The notes below the pieces were generated by a model that ran no database searches, was not told where the DNA came from, and saw only the letters and a program-made list of their open reading frames with translations. From positions 1,736,001-1,800,000 of the forward strand of contig JAXMCW010000001.1 of assembly GCA_046349155.1 (NCBI GenBank): a stretch of DNA of 64,000 nucleotides, read 5' to 3'. A program made the translations under genes and the position numbers. Source of the stretch: Alsobacter sp046349155 (GTDB lineage: Bacteria > Pseudomonadota > Alphaproteobacteria > Rhizobiales > Beijerinckiaceae). Position 1 is the first letter of the stretch. Every line of letters starts with the position of its first letter. Below are positions 46,803 through 55,621 of this stretch, piece after piece.

Positions 46803-48194
46803 ATGCGCGCGCAGGACCTGTTCTACCGCTTCGATGACTTTCTCGCCGCCCGCGCTCGCGAGGGCCGGGTTCACGTTGATCGCCTGATGGCCTGGACGCG
46901 CTCCGGCGAGGATGGCATCCGATCCTCCCTCGTCGCCACCTTCCTGGGATCGGCTGCGCTGGTCTTCGGTCTGGGAGGATGGGCGGCCGTGACGCCGCTC
47001 GCTGGCGCGGCCGTCGCGCCCGCCACCGTGGTTGTCGACAGCAGCGTCAAGAAGGTTCAGCACCAGACCGGCGGTATCGTCGGCGAAATCCGCGTGAAGG
47101 ACGGCGACCGGGTTTACGCTGGAGACGTCGTGATGCGCCTGGACGAGACGGTGACCCGGGCCAACCTGCAGATCGCCGCCAAGCAGCTCGATCAGTTTGC
47201 AGCACGCGAGTCCCGCCTTGTCGCCGAGCGCGACGGCGTCGACCATCTCATCATCCCCGCCACGCTTCAGGCCCGCCTCTCCGATCCGGAGATCGCGAGC
47301 ATGATCGGCGACGAGCAGCGGCTCTTCGACAGCCGGCGCGCCGCGCGCGAGGGCCTGCGCGCGCAGCTCGCCGAACGGATCCAGCAGCTCAATGACGAGG
47401 TTACCGGGCTGCAGGCCCAATTGTCGGCAAAGGAGAAGGAGACGAGCTTCATCCGAGAGGAGCTCAAGGCCGTTCGAGACCTCTACCGCAAGAACCTTGT
47501 GCCGATCACGAGAGTCAATGCCCTCGAGCGCGATGCAACGCGCATTGAGGGAGAGCAAGGTCAGTTGCAGGCCTCCGTCGCTCAGACGCGGGGCAAGATC
47601 TCCGAGATCAGGCTCCAGATCCTGCAGATCGACCAGGATCTGAGGACGGAGGTTGGCAAGGACTTGCGCGAGCAGCAGGCCAAGCAGGCCGAGCTCGTCG
47701 AGCGGCGCGTCGCGGCGGAGGACGCGCTGCGACGGGTCGAGATCCGAAGCCCCCAGACGGGGGTCGTGCATCAGTTGAGCGTGCATACCGTGGGGGGTGT
47801 GGTCGCCCCGGGCGAGCCCATCATGCTGGTGGTCCCCGAGGGGGATGTCCTTGTGCTCGAGGCGAAGATCACGCCGCAGGACATCGACCACGTGCATGTG
47901 GGTCAATCCGCGATCATTCGCCTGAGCGCCTTCAATACGCGCACGACGCCCGAGATTTCAGGCGAGGTGATCTTCGTCTCCGCCGACATCTCCAAGGATC
48001 CGCAGCCTCAGCTTCCTCCCTATTACCTTGCTCGGATCAAGCCGAGCGCGGAGGATCTAAAGCGATTGTCCCAGCTGAAGCTGTTGCCCGGCATGCCGGC
48101 CGAGGTTCACCTGCAGACGGGCGAGCGCTCCGCCCTGTCCTACATGCTCAAGCCGCTCACCGAGCAGATGTCGCGCGCTTTCAAGGAAGATTGA
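46803..48194 (+). CDS. HlyD-family membrane fusion protein of type I secretion
   Basis: A 463-residue periplasmic adaptor. It has a short cytoplasmic part, one transmembrane helix (SLVATFLGSAALVFGLGGWA, residues 40-60), and a lipoyl half-motif QTGGIVGEIRVKDGDRVYAG. A long coiled coil of about 200 residues follows (LQAQLSAKEKETSFIREELK), then the second lipoyl half and beta-barrel near VEIRSPQTGVVHQLSVHTVG. It ends with TYMLKPL-like sequence (SYMLKPLTEQMSRAFKED), the typical PrtE/HlyD C-terminus. It would bridge the ABC transporter and a TolC-type outer-membrane channel, which is not encoded in this window. Confidence 0.9.
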   Translation: MRAQDLFYRFDDFLAARAREGRVHVDRLMAWTRSGEDGIRSSLVATFLGSAALVFGLGGWAAVTPLAGAAVAPATVVVDSSVKKVQHQTGGIVGEIRVKDGDRVYAGDVVMRLDETVTRANLQIAAKQLDQFAARESRLVAERDGVDHLIIPATLQARLSDPEIASMIGDEQRLFDSRRAAREGLRAQLAERIQQLNDEVTGLQAQLSAKEKETSFIREELKAVRDLYRKNLVPITRVNALERDATRIEGEQGQLQASVAQTRGKISEIRLQILQIDQDLRTEVGKDLREQQAKQAELVERRVAAEDALRRVEIRSPQTGVVHQLSVHTVGGVVAPGEPIMLVVPEGDVLVLEAKITPQDIDHVHVGQSAIIRLSAFNTRTTPEISGEVIFVSADISKDPQPQLPPYYLARIKPSAEDLKRLSQLKLLPGMPAEVHLQTGERSALSYMLKPLTEQMSRAFKED

Positions 48195-48889
48195 TCCCCG
48201 GACGCCCTCTTTGGTGGGTCGTCGCAACGATCGATCGTGCGACTCGTGAGCGCCGAGATGTCCGATCGGCGCCGTGAGCCGTCCACTATTTGAATCCATG
48301 ATCTTGGCCTGAGACATCGTGCTGCAGGATGCGTCTCTTGGACCTTGCCACAGTTACCAAGAGCGATTGAAGCCAGGGACGGACGGATCTGAGGCAGAAG
48401 CACCAAGTTGCTCGACACCTTGTCCCGGCGCCGGCCAGTGCTTTGTTCGGTCGTTGCTAGAATGGTTCTCGGCAGCTCGGAGCCGCCCTCGGCAAACTAG
48501 CGCTGATGGCTCAACAGACGACCGCCGTCGCCATCTGCGTGAATCAGATCGAAACTTGGCCCACACGACGTAAGCCCTGATGCGGATCGGAGCCGCAAAA
48601 ACTTGGCCCTCGGAGAAGAAGGTCCCGCCTCGCGCTCTGAGTTCAAACCGTGATGTTGGCGGCGGCGCGGACGCCTAGTCAAGCGTCATCGGGCAGCGAA
48701 GACGGCGTCAATGCGTGCGGCCTCGAGAAACGGCTCTCTGAAACCCATCGCCGGTCGCCTAGGGCTTCGTCTCGACGAGGGCTTGCTGTCGATCCCGGCA
48801 ATGCCTCCTAGGGCCCGGTACGAAGGGCTAACCGGACGCGCGAACATCTGTCGATCGCCTGCAGCGCAGAATGGAGAGACACAGCGAAC
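48195..48889. other. Intergenic region between hlyD and tadG
   Basis: These 695 bp lie between two convergent genes. Apart from a hairpin at 48221-48243 I see no RNA gene or supported coding frame. Composition is less GC-rich than the genes, and the open frames look random. It could hold degraded sequence, but I recognise none. Confidence 0.5.
48221..48243 (+). terminator. Candidate terminator hairpin after the type I secretion operon
   Basis: GTCGCA (48221-48226) pairs with TGCGAC (48238-48243), with additional CGA/TCG pairing inside. It starts 27 bp after the HlyD stop. There is no T-run, so it may depend on Rho or simply protect the 3' end. Confidence 0.35.
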
Positions 48890-50281
48890 CTAATATGGTG
48901 CCGCGACCTTGTCCGGAATCAGCGCAGTATAGAGCATGGCCTTTGCCACGTACTGAAACACCTGGACGAGGTCGTTGCTCATGTTCGCCGCCGAATTGCA
49001 GCCAGATGAACCTGTTCCAGACGAACTCGAATAGAATTTAGTCGGATCGGATGCAATCTGTCGCATCGTGTCGCAACCTGAAAGCTTTCCGCCATCCGTA
49101 GTACACGTCTGAGTTTTTGACGTAGAAGCATAATAAGCGATTGAATAGATCCAGGTTCCATTATTGGCTGCTGCCTTCGCTATATCGATCGCTTGCTGAC
49201 ACTGGTTGGCATACTTACCGGGGGCGATGTTCGTGCCAGATTGTGCATTGGCATCGCCGTCACTCAGAAAAACAATAACGTTTTTTGTTCCCGGCTTACT
49301 GCTTTTTGTCAGCTCCGCCTGGGCTGCAGCCAGTGCATCTGCAAAATACGTTCGGAAGCCAAAGCCTCCTACGGGTCGAAGCCTCGAAGTTGAACAGTTT
49401 GTTGCGGCGCCGATGAGGCGTACAAGAGCTGAGTTGTTGCTGAGGGTCGTTGCCGCGTCAGACGTGCGATAGTCACCAAGCGGCGACAGGATGTTGTAGA
49501 TGGGTGCTCCAGGGTTCGTCTGGTTGTACTGTGCTGCGGTAGAGTTTGTCTGTGTTGTCTTCTCGCAATCGTAGCTGTATTGAGCTTGGCTTGTCTGTGT
49601 GATGGGCGGAAACATCATCACGCCCAATTTGTGCATTGTCGGGAGGAACTGAAGAAGCATCGTCTTGATGCCCGCTAATGCACAGTTCAGCTTCGTGGTG
49701 TTTTTGATCGAACAGTTAGGATCGTTCTGCCCCATGGATCCCGATATATCGAGGATCAGATAGATGTTCATCGACGGTGCGCCGCCGCCTGGGCCCAGCG
49801 CTGTCGCTGTCGAGGTGAGCGTGATGCTGGGGAACCCAAATAGCTTTGCGAATTTGAGCGGAACAACAGCTTGCTGTTGCATGATGAGCGTGTTGGCGTT
49901 GTCGGGCGCCGGGCAATCCGGGAGCGTCATGTTGGATGTGACGCTCTTCGGCACGCACTTGAGCTTCGGGTAGCCGCTTGGCACGCTTACCATCGCACTT
50001 GTGATTGCGTTTGCACCTGTTGCACGCGCGCTATAGGCGAGCGCCGTGGTCTTCGCTTGTCCGGCTGTGCAGCTGTTGCAGTTGATGTCCAAGGCGCCGG
50101 CCTGCGCGGCGGCATCCGTTGTGGCCTGAAGCTTGCTCTTGATGACGTACACGTTTGCTACGTCTGCTGCCAATGCGGCAAAGCCAATCACTGCCATCAT
50201 CACGATGGCAGAGAGTACCATGAAGCCGCCAGATGTGCTGTCGACGAAGCACAGTATGTTCTGAGCCCAGGGTCGCTTCAT
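48890..50281 (-). CDS. tadG: TadG-like pilus assembly protein with von Willebrand A domain
   Basis: A 463-residue protein. The N-terminus GGFMVLSAIVMMAVIGFAALA is a TadE/TadG-type membrane anchor, then DVANVYVIKSKLQATTDAAA and QAGALDINC. A von Willebrand A domain begins near residue 172 with LILDISGSMG, a full DxSxS MIDAS, and later VIVFLSDGDAN. About a dozen cysteines are scattered through the extracytoplasmic part, suggesting disulfides. It is probably anchored in the inner membrane and helps assemble Flp pili as a minor pilin-like factor. The ATG overlaps the tadE stop as ATGA. Base composition is lower in GC than neighbouring genes. Confidence 0.85.
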   Translation of the reverse strand: MKRPWAQNILCFVDSTSGGFMVLSAIVMMAVIGFAALAADVANVYVIKSKLQATTDAAAQAGALDINCNSCTAGQAKTTALAYSARATGANAITSAMVSVPSGYPKLKCVPKSVTSNMTLPDCPAPDNANTLIMQQQAVVPLKFAKLFGFPSITLTSTATALGPGGGAPSMNIYLILDISGSMGQNDPNCSIKNTTKLNCALAGIKTMLLQFLPTMHKLGVMMFPPITQTSQAQYSYDCEKTTQTNSTAAQYNQTNPGAPIYNILSPLGDYRTSDAATTLSNNSALVRLIGAATNCSTSRLRPVGGFGFRTYFADALAAAQAELTKSSKPGTKNVIVFLSDGDANAQSGTNIAPGKYANQCQQAIDIAKAAANNGTWIYSIAYYASTSKTQTCTTDGGKLSGCDTMRQIASDPTKFYSSSSGTGSSGCNSAANMSNDLVQVFQYVAKAMLYTALIPDKVAAPY

Positions 50282-50814
50282 TCGACGCGCTCCGAGATCG
50301 CGGCTGACATACTACAGGGCGTTGTCACTTTGATCAGATAAACGATCTTCAGGCATGGGTAGCTCAAGCTGACCTTCAGCGGCAGGCCGCGCGCCGGAGC
50401 CAAGGCTGACTGACAGCTCAGATTATTCGTACAAACCACGCCATTGACCGTCAGAGTCGTCGATATATTGGTTGGGTTGAGAGTCGATGCGGTCGTTGTA
50501 ATTTGAGTGATCGTATCGGTGTAAGGCGTTGTTGAAATCCGGCTCACCGAGAATTGCCTTGCGCCTGCCCGTGCGGCGTCGGAAAGGACAGTGTAGTTTT
50601 CCAGCATCAGCGTGAGTTGCATGCCTCCGATAATGAGGAGAGCAAAAACCGGCAGAACCGCTGCGAATTCCACCATTGCGGCGGCGTCGGATGATCGCAT
50701 CAAGCGCCAGACGTTGAATCGCTGACGATACCCTTCGCGGAGAGCGCACGCCGAATGCGCTGCATTGCTCTTGGGCTGCGTGCATTGTGAACTACAGATC
50801 CTGCTTTTGGACAT
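50278..50814 (-). CDS. tadE: TadE-like minor pilin
   Basis: A 178-residue protein (140 if it starts at ATG 50700). The TadE motif is SSDAAAMVEFAAVLPVFALL, with the pilin-like glutamate after the cleavage region, then a hydrophobic helix, then ENYTVLSDAARAGARQFSVS. Four cysteines lie in the C-terminal domain. TadE proteins are processed by the prepilin peptidase and act as pseudopilins in Flp pilus assembly. The first 38 residues (Cys/Ser/Arg-rich) look unlike a prepilin leader. Start 50700 gives a more natural N-terminus, but neither site has a strong ribosome binding site. It is coupled to tadG. Confidence 0.78.
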   Translation of the reverse strand: MSKSRICSSQCTQPKSNAAHSACALREGYRQRFNVWRLMRSSDAAAMVEFAAVLPVFALLIIGGMQLTLMLENYTVLSDAARAGARQFSVSRISTTPYTDTITQITTTASTLNPTNISTTLTVNGVVCTNNLSCQSALAPARGLPLKVSLSYPCLKIVYLIKVTTPCSMSAAISERVE

Positions 50815-51377
50815 CTCGCCCGAAATGACCGCCCACAGGGGGTCCCCCTAGCTTTGCATCGGCTTTACCGAATATTCATCATATGTGGAACGCTGAAGAT
50901 TTCAATCGGCTGCGATCGATTTGGTGTGAAGTGCCTCGTGAGATGGTATATGGGCGCTCATAGGTTGGCCCAATACTTTGTCCACAAGTCAGAAAGGCGC
51001 CGCTACTGTCGGAGGGCGGGTGTGTCCAGAACGATAGGCGTAACCGCATGGGAGCCGGCCCTGCGGCTTACGCCCATGTCGGCTGTTGCGAGTCTGATAG
51101 CCTGCTGCCTGTGAACGTGCGCGGAGAATGAGCAGGCGCATTGTCGTTGCGGTCGTCTGGATCGCCTTTAGCTCTTGGCACGTGGGGTAGGGCGGAGCTG
51201 CAGCGCTCATGAGCCTCGCCATGTTGCTGGCCAGGGCGCCGACTTCGGCCTAAGCGGCGTGGACGTCCCCGTGAGACAGCCAGAGGAGACGATGGTTCGC
51301 TGTCGCATGGTCGGGGCAATGCGGCCGCCCTCAAGGCTGGGCCTTGCGCCTCGTAGTGCAACACGAGGCGTGAAGAG
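50815..51377. other. Intergenic region upstream of tadE
   Basis: These 563 bp contain one TTTGTCCAC element at 50977-50985 in an AT-richer stretch (50850-51000), the probable tadEG promoter region. The rest shows no recognisable gene; frames on both strands have shadow-like composition. Confidence 0.5.
50977..50985 (+). promoter_or_regulatory. TTTGTCCAC element upstream of tadEG
   Basis: An exact copy followed by A, in the context TACTTTGTCCACA, identical over 13 bp to the copy near 52221. It lies 163 bp upstream of the longer tadE start. Confidence 0.5.
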
Positions 51378-51932
51378 CTATGCCCCAACTCCTCCTGGAG
51401 GATTGGCCAGTGCGGTGAAGTTTTTGGCGCGCTTCCACAAGGGTCCGAGGCGGTCCCACAAGTACGACCAGTGGCTGACCAGGGTCGTGGCGATCGCCGC
51501 TCCCAGCAGGATCAGAACCACGATATCAGCCTGAGACACCGTTGATACGCGAAGGCCAATTCCCGGGTCCAGGGACGCGGTTTCGGCATGGTGGGACCGC
51601 ATGTGCAGCCAGCCTCGGCCAATGCCAACCGAGAGTAGCAGGCAGACATGGCTGAGTACGGCCATGGAGAATTGCCGGCCATGGCGCGCGAAGTGGATCG
51701 CGGCCCAAATTCCGGCGAGCGCGATGACGCCCGTCGCAGGCACGAGCATGAGGCTGAGCGGAGAGACCATGTAGGAAATTTGCTGGAAGGGCCGAAACAC
51801 CTCGATATTCAAATACCAGAGTATCGTGGACGTCGGCCAGAGAGACAGCAGATGTGCTGTGACCTCGGCACCCAGCAGGGCTGCCAAGATTGCACCGCAA
51901 GCCCACGCTTGGAATCGGAAAAGGGTCAACAT
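51378..51932 (-). CDS. Hypothetical integral membrane protein in the Tad locus
   Basis: A 184-residue protein with four predicted transmembrane helices: near residues 8-30 (ACGAILAALLGAEVTAHLLS), 55-78 (SPLSLMLVPATGVIALAGIW), 88-105 (MAVLSHVCLLLSVGIG) and 130-152 (VSQADIVVLILLGAAIATTL). I do not recognise a family. It lies between tadEG and flp on the minus strand and diverges from flp over 638 bp. A role in pilus assembly is possible from position only. Confidence 0.6.
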   Translation of the reverse strand: MLTLFRFQAWACGAILAALLGAEVTAHLLSLWPTSTILWYLNIEVFRPFQQISYMVSPLSLMLVPATGVIALAGIWAAIHFARHGRQFSMAVLSHVCLLLSVGIGRGWLHMRSHHAETASLDPGIGLRVSTVSQADIVVLILLGAAIATTLVSHWSYLWDRLGPLWKRAKNFTALANPPGGVGA

Positions 51933-52149
51933 GCCCTATGGTTGCGTGCGATCCCTAACAGCCGGTTACCGAACGAAGCTGAGACGCGCCGCCCGATCCA
52001 ACGTTTCGGCCGGCCTCAGGCCTGGTGTTCGCACCATCAGAGCATTGCAGGTCAAGCAGATGTGTGGGGCGCATCACCTATTCGTGTCGGCAGGCGCTTT
52101 CACTGCAAACTCAAAGACATCAGACAATTCACGATACTGTAGTCAATGA

Positions 52150-52158
52150 TTTGTCCAC
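52150..52158 (+). promoter_or_regulatory. TTTGTCCAC element upstream of flp (distal)
   Basis: An exact copy followed by A, 421 bp before the flp start, and 71 bp from the proximal copy. That spacing is close to seven helical turns, so the two would lie on about the same face. Confidence 0.5.
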
Positions 52159-52209
52159 ACGTATAAAACGAAGTGACACGATAGAACTTAGATCAATTGT
52201 GTGATCAAT

Positions 52210-52217
52210 TTAACCAT
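52210..52217 (+). promoter_or_regulatory. TTAACCAT, candidate CtrA half-site
   Basis: TTAACCAT is the best-known CtrA half-site in alphaproteobacteria, and CtrA controls pilin genes in Caulobacter. It lies 3 bp from the proximal TTTGTCCAC element and overlaps the second GATCAATT repeat. Only a half-site is seen; no second TTAA at the standard spacing. Confidence 0.35.
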
Positions 52218-52220
52218 TAC

Positions 52221-52229
52221 TTTGTCCAC
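52221..52229 (+). promoter_or_regulatory. TTTGTCCAC element upstream of flp (proximal)
   Basis: An exact copy in the context TACTTTGTCCACATTC, about 340 bp before flp. The last six bases of this context match the copy near the prepilin peptidase (TTTGTCCACATTC), and the first thirteen match the copy near tadE. Confidence 0.5.
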
Positions 52230-52570
52230 ATTCAATCGTGGCAAAAGCGAGATTGACTCGCGGCACAGTTGCCGTCTTCTTATTGGTTAGGGAAGGGTAA
52301 CCGAAATTCGTCAACTTGCGGCTGAGGCGAGCGGTTCCTTGCTCTGCGTGTTGGTGGCGCCGTCCAGAACGGGGGGTATTGCTGATCGATGCACGCGGCG
52401 TGCTCATGAGCGAAGTGTGAAGGCTCGCGTACGTGTCCTCAGGCATCGCTTTTGGTTCAGTTTGCGTGAATGCGGAGGCCAACCAGGCCGACGTGATCTC
52501 GTACCGCGATCTCAATCCTCCAGTTTGAAACCACCGCTGGCTACAGTCGCGTACAACCCAAAGGTGATCC

Positions 52571-52756
52571 ATGAAGTACTTTCGCAGATTCCGAAAGGAT
52601 CAGGACGGCGCGTCCCTGATCGAATACGCCCTTCTTGTCGCCCTGATCGCTCTCGTGTCGATCGTGGCGGTCACGAACATTGGCACTCAGGTCAATACGG
52701 CCTTCACGAGCATCAGTTCGTCGCTCGCCAATGCTGTGACGCCTCCTGCGAAGTAA
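52571..52756 (+). CDS. flp: Flp/Fap type IVb pilin
   Basis: A 61-residue prepilin. It has a basic leader MKYFRRFRKDQDG, then the cleavage junction G13/A14, then ASLIEYALLVALIALVSIVA. Glu at position 5 and Tyr at position 6 of the mature chain are the Flp hallmarks. The tail is short and Ser/Thr-rich. After cleavage by the prepilin peptidase the mature protein polymerises into the Flp pilus used for surface attachment. It is the first gene of the plus-strand tad operon and is followed by a hairpin before cpaB. Confidence 0.93.
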   Translation: MKYFRRFRKDQDGASLIEYALLVALIALVSIVAVTNIGTQVNTAFTSISSSLANAVTPPAK

Positions 52757-52805
52757 GGTCGATCTCGTGCGGCGTCTGGTGATGCTGCTGCGAGGATACG
52801 AGGTA

Positions 52806-52840
52806 ATCCCGATAGACTGATCTTCGATCTGTATCGGGAT
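52806..52840 (+). terminator. Hairpin between flp and cpaB (possible partial terminator)
   Basis: ATCCCGATA (52806-52814) pairs perfectly with TATCGGGAT (52832-52840). Inside, GATC-TTC-GATC can form a second short stem. The hairpin starts 50 bp after the flp stop. Without a T-run it may act as an RNA-stability or partial-termination element that keeps pilin mRNA above the level of assembly-gene mRNA. Confidence 0.45.
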
Positions 52841-52994
52841 GTCTATCGAGTACTGGAGCCTGACGCGCGCGCCCCGGTGCGCGCGTCTCCTAGACAATGA
52901 GATCACGCTGCTGCGCGGGCCCTTCGAAGCGGTCGACGATCTTGTTGCATTTCGGTGGTTTGTGTGTGTGCCCAGTCGGGCGATGGAGGCAACC

Positions 52995-54014
52995 ATGAAG
53001 CCGGTAAGCCTGGCTGTGCTTGCGGTGGCGCTCGTCCTTGCGGGTTTTGCGACCTATTTGGGGCGCGCCATGGTTGAGCGAGCCGCCGCTCGTGGACCCT
53101 CCCAGCCGGCCGTGACGGTCGTTGCCGCGGCCGTTCCCATGACGTTTGGGACGGAACTGTCCGAACAGAACCTGATCGAAGTCCCATGGCCATCGGGCGC
53201 CGTGCCGGATGGCACGTTTACGTCGAAGGCTGAACTCCTCAAGGACGGGCGGCGCGTCGTTCTCAATCCCGTCCAGCGCAATGAGCCGATCCTGGTCACA
53301 AAGATCACGGGATCGGGTCAGAAGGCCTCGCTGGCATCCTTGCTGGAGCCGGGAATGCGGGCCATCACGGTCCGTGTGGATGACGTGCGTGGGGTGGCGG
53401 GCTTCGTCCACCCCAGTGACCGTGTCGATGTGCTCCTTACGCAGACAATCAACAGCAGTGCGGTTGCCGATGTTCTCTTGCAGAACGTGAAGGTCCTCGC
53501 CGTGGACCAGATCGCAAACGAGCGACAAGAGAACCCTGTTATCGCCAAGGCCGTGACGCTCGAAGTCAACACCGAACAAGCTCAGAAACTCGTTCTGGCG
53601 CAGGGAGTTGGCTCACTTTCCCTGGTCTTGCGCCAGCCGGGTCAAGAAGCTTGGGATGCCAAGCGGCGTGTGACAGTCGCCGATCTGGGTGGCACGAGCC
53701 AGGAAGATCCTTTCCTGCGCGAGCAGCGCGACAAGGTATCAGCGCTTGAAAACCAGATCGCCGATATGCGCAGCAAAGCAGAGCATGCCAAGGACGCTGA
53801 AAGACAGGAGTTCCTTAACCGTCTTGCTCAGCTCGAATCAAGAATGTCCGACGAATTAAGGCGCTCTTCACAGCGGCCAGGTGAAAAAGAAGCGTCGGTT
53901 GTACCTGTAATCAATAACAACCTGTCAACTGTTCGTGTCACTCGCGGCGGTAAGGCAGAAGAATACAACGTGGCAAAGGAGGGTTCCGGAACACTCGTCC
54001 GGAGCGGACCTTGA
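52995..54014 (+). CDS. cpaB: Flp pilus assembly protein CpaB/RcpC
   Basis: A 339-residue periplasmic protein anchored by an N-terminal helix (MKPVSLAVLAVALVLAGFAT). A SAF-type domain follows (VVAAAVPMTFGTELSEQNLI), then the RcpC core RAITVRVDDVRGVAGFVHPS and DRVDVLLTQ. The last 80 residues form a coiled coil (EDPFLREQRDKVSALENQIA). ATG 52995 has GGAGG five bases upstream and starts exactly at the membrane anchor; upstream in-frame starts are rejected. CpaB works with the CpaC secretin. It lies 238 bp downstream of flp with a hairpin between. Confidence 0.9.
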   Translation: MKPVSLAVLAVALVLAGFATYLGRAMVERAAARGPSQPAVTVVAAAVPMTFGTELSEQNLIEVPWPSGAVPDGTFTSKAELLKDGRRVVLNPVQRNEPILVTKITGSGQKASLASLLEPGMRAITVRVDDVRGVAGFVHPSDRVDVLLTQTINSSAVADVLLQNVKVLAVDQIANERQENPVIAKAVTLEVNTEQAQKLVLAQGVGSLSLVLRQPGQEAWDAKRRVTVADLGGTSQEDPFLREQRDKVSALENQIADMRSKAEHAKDAERQEFLNRLAQLESRMSDELRRSSQRPGEKEASVVPVINNNLSTVRVTRGGKAEEYNVAKEGSGTLVRSGP

Positions 54015-54017
54015 CGA

Positions 54018-55613
54018 GTGACGGATGCGGCGCGTGATGATCAACAGGTTCGACTTCAGCTTTCAATCTTCCCAATACCAAACCGGTTGCAGGTCTCGCT
54101 CCGCGGCTCCTGGGGGCGGTGGGCGAGAGGCCTGCTTGCCTGCGTCGCAGGCGCTGTTCTTCTGGGCGGAGCAGCCCTTGGAGGCTTGATAGCGACTGTG
54201 ACGCTGTCGACGGCTGCCGATGCCCAGCAGCGCGTCATCGCAAGCGAGGGGCGAGCCAGTCGTATCACGCTCGTCGTCAACAAGTCTGAAAGCTATCGGC
54301 TGGACGCGCCTTTCGCGGACGTCCTCGTGGGCTCATCCGACATCGCGGACGTCATCCCGCTCAGCGATCGCCAGATCTACGTTCTCGGCAAGAAGATCGG
54401 CACGACGAACGTCACGCTCTACGATCGCAACAAGCGCCTCCTGAACGTTATCGACGTCGATGTGCGCATGGACACGACGAACGTCGAGAGCAAGATCAGG
54501 AGTTCGTCCGGAAGCCGCAACATCCGGGTTGGTTCCGTCGATGGCAAACTGGTGTTGAGCGGCACGGCCGACGACGCCCAGGCCGTCGACCGGGCCATGA
54601 ACGTGGCGGCGGGGCTCGCCCCGGCGGGCGTGGTCAACGCGCTGAACGTCAACAGCTCCCAGCAGGTCATGCTGAAGGTGCGCTTCGTGGAGGCGTCGAG
54701 GGACGCCGCCCGCGCTCTGGGCATCCGGTGGGACTTCCTCGCGCCGGGCAAGGCGGCCGGAAGCATCGGCAGCATTGCCGCTTCGACGAAGAACACGTTT
54801 GCCGGCGCGGCCATTGCGGACGCGATTTCGTCGGCGTCTGGCGCACCTCCATTTGCCTCCGTTATCGGACGCCTGATCAGCAACAATAACGGCACGCTCG
54901 ATGTCGCTCTCTCGGCCCTCGAGGAGCAGGGCTATGTCCGTCGCCTGGCCGAACCCAATCTCGTGGCCATTTCCGGGCAGTCCGCGGACTTCCTGGCGGG
55001 CGGCGAGTTCCCGGTGCCCGTGTCGGCCTCGACCACGAACGGCTTCCCGACCACCACGATCGAATTCAAGGAATTCGGCGTCGGTCTGTCCTTCACGCCG
55101 ACGGTTCTGGCTGACAAGGTCATCAACTTGCGGCTCGAGCCGACCGTCAGCGAACTCGACTATACGAACGCGGTTCGTCTCCAGGGTGTCGAGATCCCGG
55201 GACTGGTCAAGCGCCGCGCCAAGACGACCATCGAGCTGAGGGACGGGCAGAGCTTCGCGATCGCAGGCCTCATTCAGGCGCAGTCTGCGCGGGCCCTTGA
55301 GCAGGTGCCGTGGCTCGGCACCGTCCCGGTCCTCGGCGCGCTCTTCCGCAGCCCCTCCTTCCAGCAGAAGGAGACGGAACTCGTCGTCATCGTGACCCCC
55401 TATCTGGTGAGGCCGGTCGCCCCGGGACGTCAGCTCAAGACACCGCTCGATACGACCCTTCCGGGCAATGATCTCGACTACTTCCTCAACGGTCGCGCGG
55501 AGATCAAGAAGACGAACAACGGCCTGACGACGGCCAATGGCGTCGATGCGGGTGCGGCGGGAGGTATCGCTGCCGGCGCTCCCGCGCCCAACGAGACGCG
55601 GCTGCTGAAGTGA
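54018..55613 (+). CDS. cpaC: Flp pilus secretin CpaC/RcpA
   Basis: A 531-residue outer-membrane secretin. After an N-terminal hydrophobic segment (LLACVAGAVLLGGAALGGLI) come two periplasmic domains. One is a BON-like/N0-type domain with VLVGSSDIADVIPLSDRQIY, then VLGKKIGTTNVTLYDRN; the other carries VGSVDGKLVLSGTADDAQAV. The secretin core contains PNLVAISGQSADFLAGGEFP, then EFKEFGVGLSFTPTVLAD and VPWLGTVPVLGALFRSPSFQ, ending in ELVVIVTPYLVRPV. These are the classic secretin signatures. The start is GTG, 3 bp after cpaB. It forms the exit pore for the Flp pilus. Confidence 0.92.
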   Translation: MTDAARDDQQVRLQLSIFPIPNRLQVSLRGSWGRWARGLLACVAGAVLLGGAALGGLIATVTLSTAADAQQRVIASEGRASRITLVVNKSESYRLDAPFADVLVGSSDIADVIPLSDRQIYVLGKKIGTTNVTLYDRNKRLLNVIDVDVRMDTTNVESKIRSSSGSRNIRVGSVDGKLVLSGTADDAQAVDRAMNVAAGLAPAGVVNALNVNSSQQVMLKVRFVEASRDAARALGIRWDFLAPGKAAGSIGSIAASTKNTFAGAAIADAISSASGAPPFASVIGRLISNNNGTLDVALSALEEQGYVRRLAEPNLVAISGQSADFLAGGEFPVPVSASTTNGFPTTTIEFKEFGVGLSFTPTVLADKVINLRLEPTVSELDYTNAVRLQGVEIPGLVKRRAKTTIELRDGQSFAIAGLIQAQSARALEQVPWLGTVPVLGALFRSPSFQQKETELVVIVTPYLVRPVAPGRQLKTPLDTTLPGNDLDYFLNGRAEIKKTNNGLTTANGVDAGAAGGIAAGAPAPNETRLLK

Positions 55614-55621
55614 GGCTTGTG

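Larger units (their letters stand above)
51933..52570. other. Long control region upstream of flp
   Basis: These 638 bp hold two TTTGTCCAC elements (52150, 52221), a direct repeat of GATCAATT (52191-52198 and 52203-52210), and TTAACCAT at 52210-52217, which matches a CtrA half-site. They lie in an AT-rich segment of about 130 bp (52100-52230). The remaining 340 bp before flp could be a long leader. No gene is supported here. Confidence 0.55.

Noticed and set aside
48319..48893. Several short frames between hlyD and tadG
   Set aside because: All are Arg/Ser-rich with no family features, and they overlap each other on both strands.
52839..52994. Longer cpaB beginning at 52839
   Set aside because: The extra 52 residues are not membrane-anchor-like and overlap the flp-cpaB hairpin, whereas ATG 52995 has GGAGG at ideal spacing and begins the signal anchor.
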